Below are positions 63,219 through 64,000 of a DNA stretch of 64,000 nt, piece by piece. Made by a program: the position numbers and the translations under genes. Source of the DNA: Phytohabitans suffuscus. Its GTDB lineage: Bacteria > Actinomycetota > Actinomycetes > Mycobacteriales > Micromonosporaceae. The notes beneath the pieces were generated by a model, which worked only from the letters and a program-made list of their open reading frames with translations, did not search any database and was not told the origin of the DNA. Position 1 is the stretch's first letter. Each line of letters opens with the position of its first letter. The stretch spans positions 5,022,320-5,086,319 of the forward strand of contig NZ_AP022871.1 of the NCBI RefSeq assembly GCF_011764565.1, written 5' to 3'.

Positions 63219-64000
63219 AAGCCAGCCGCACCACGAAAGCCCTCCAATATGGAGCGCTCGCGGTCTACATGGTCTTCCTCGGCTTCCCGCTCGTCTGGAT
63301 GCTCTCCACGAGCTTCAAGCCGCCGCGGGAGATGGTGGAGATCCACCCCACGCTCGTCCCGCACAACCCGACGCTCGACAACTACGTCGAGGCGTTCACC
63401 GAGCAGGAGCTGGGCCGGGCCGCGCTCAACAGCCTGCAGGTGTCGCTGGCAACGGCGGTGCTGACCGTGCTCGTGGCGCTGCCCGCCGCGTACGCGCTGG
63501 CCCGCTTCAAGACCCGGCTCGGCACGGTCGCGCTCGGCTGGGTGCTGCTGTCCCAGCTGTTCCCGTTCGTGCTGCTGGTGATCCCGCTGTTCCTCATCCT
63601 CCGACAGGTCGACCTGGTCAACACCCACGCCGGCCTCGTCCTGGTCTACGTCGTGTGGGCACTCCCGTTCGCGCTGTGGATGCTGCAGGGCTTCGTCCGC
63701 AACATCCCGCGCGAGCTGGAGGAGGCCGCCGCCGTCGACGGCGCCACCCGGTTGCAGACGCTGCGCCGGGTGGTCGCCCCGCTGCTCGCCCCCGGCGTGG
63801 TGGCCACGTCCCTGTTCGCCTTCATCTCCGCGTGGAACGAGTTCTTCTTCGCGCTCGTGCTGCTCAAGAGCCCAGACCTCGCGACCCTGCCGGTGACGCT
63901 GGCCAGGTTCGTGGGCGTCGAGGGCATCGCGCGGCTCGGACCCCTCGCCGCCGGCTCACTGCTGGCGACCATCCCGAGCCTTCTGTTCTTCGCGTTCCTG
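63215..64000 (+). CDS. Sugar ABC transporter permease (MalG/UgpE type), partial
   Basis: 262 residues visible from GTG 63215; the frame is open at the right edge. EAA loop ELEEAAAVDGATRLQTLRRV, and helices near the N-terminus (YMVFLGFPLVWMLSTSF) and the typical SAWNEFFFALVLL. It pairs with the preceding permease. Probably only a few residues to tens of residues are missing. Confidence 0.92.
   Translation, partial: MKASRTTKALQYGALAVYMVFLGFPLVWMLSTSFKPPREMVEIHPTLVPHNPTLDNYVEAFTEQELGRAALNSLQVSLATAVLTVLVALPAAYALARFKTRLGTVALGWVLLSQLFPFVLLVIPLFLILRQVDLVNTHAGLVLVYVVWALPFALWMLQGFVRNIPRELEEAAAVDGATRLQTLRRVVAPLLAPGVVATSLFAFISAWNEFFFALVLLKSPDLATLPVTLARFVGVEGIARLGPLAAGSLLATIPSLLFFAFL

Noticed and set aside
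1..64000. tRNA, rRNA, riboswitch or prophage genes
   Set aside because: I scanned the gaps for cloverleaf-like or riboswitch-like sequence and for integrase or transposase motifs and saw none; a covariance search would be needed to be certain.

Overview
The window is high-GC DNA with GTG/ATG starts, many 4-bp stop/start overlaps and genes typical of filamentous actinobacteria: two FilP/Scy-like coiled-coil proteins, crotonyl-CoA carboxylase/reductase, a 180-kDa-class NAD-glutamate dehydrogenase and ROK and LacI regulators. I infer a chromosomal segment from an actinomycete, most likely Micromonosporaceae. That is a judgement from gene content, not from a search. I see no rRNA, tRNA, CRISPR array, phage or transposase gene.

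Layout. (1) 1-14273: a surface-glycan or nucleotide-sugar cluster. A six-gene leftward operon (Gfo/Idh oxidoreductase, SDR epimerase, two DegT aminotransferases, a NeuD-type acyltransferase, an MFS exporter) faces a rightward set (WbpD-like acetyltransferase, secreted beta-helix protein, FkbM methyltransferase). Then comes a second leftward set (UDP-sugar 6-dehydrogenase, glycosyltransferase, SDR, polytopic membrane protein). Dehydrogenase, oxidoreductase, aminotransferase and acetyltransferase together resemble the WbpA/B/E/D route to diacetamido-uronic acid sugars. (2) 14419-28531: an AI-2E family membrane protein, two DivIVA/FilP-like coiled-coil proteins, and an acyl-CoA module (ccr, methylmalonyl-CoA epimerase, thiolase, meaB, B12 mutase large subunit). 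This module is interrupted by a lower-GC DUF4365 gene pair and also contains DUF1992, an ABC ATPase and an Asp23 protein. (3) 28571-35488: an ABC ATPase with two ~1000-residue FtsX-type permeases. (4) 35547-39876: a thioredoxin-TPR protein and an arginase-family protein that runs into a long repetitive tail. (5) 40992-48714: a MecA_N-type class B penicillin-binding lipoprotein divergent from NAD-glutamate dehydrogenase, then a GNAT protein. (6) 49851-60508: mixed housekeeping genes (NTF2-like, XRE regulator, membrane protein, FAH-family hydrolase, GH3 glycosidase, ROK regulator, ABC exporter, ABC ATPase, ribokinase-like kinase, YccF). (7) 61291-64000: a LacI regulator with two perfect-core operators heading a sugar ABC permease operon that runs off the right edge.

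Three features stand out beyond the genes. First, five long intergenic gaps carry copies of one dispersed repeat family built on a hairpin with invariant GATCGTGGTA/TACCACGATC arms. A second repeat of about 59 bp sits just after several stop codons and bounds one gap as inverted copies. Second, at least 13 reading-frame breaks in nine genes are all explained by one missing base, nearly always in a run of four or more G or C. This points to consensus sequencing error rather than gene decay. Third, parts of two sugar genes (11330-12270 and 13190-13690) use a different codon dialect from everything around them, with a boundary inside one gene.
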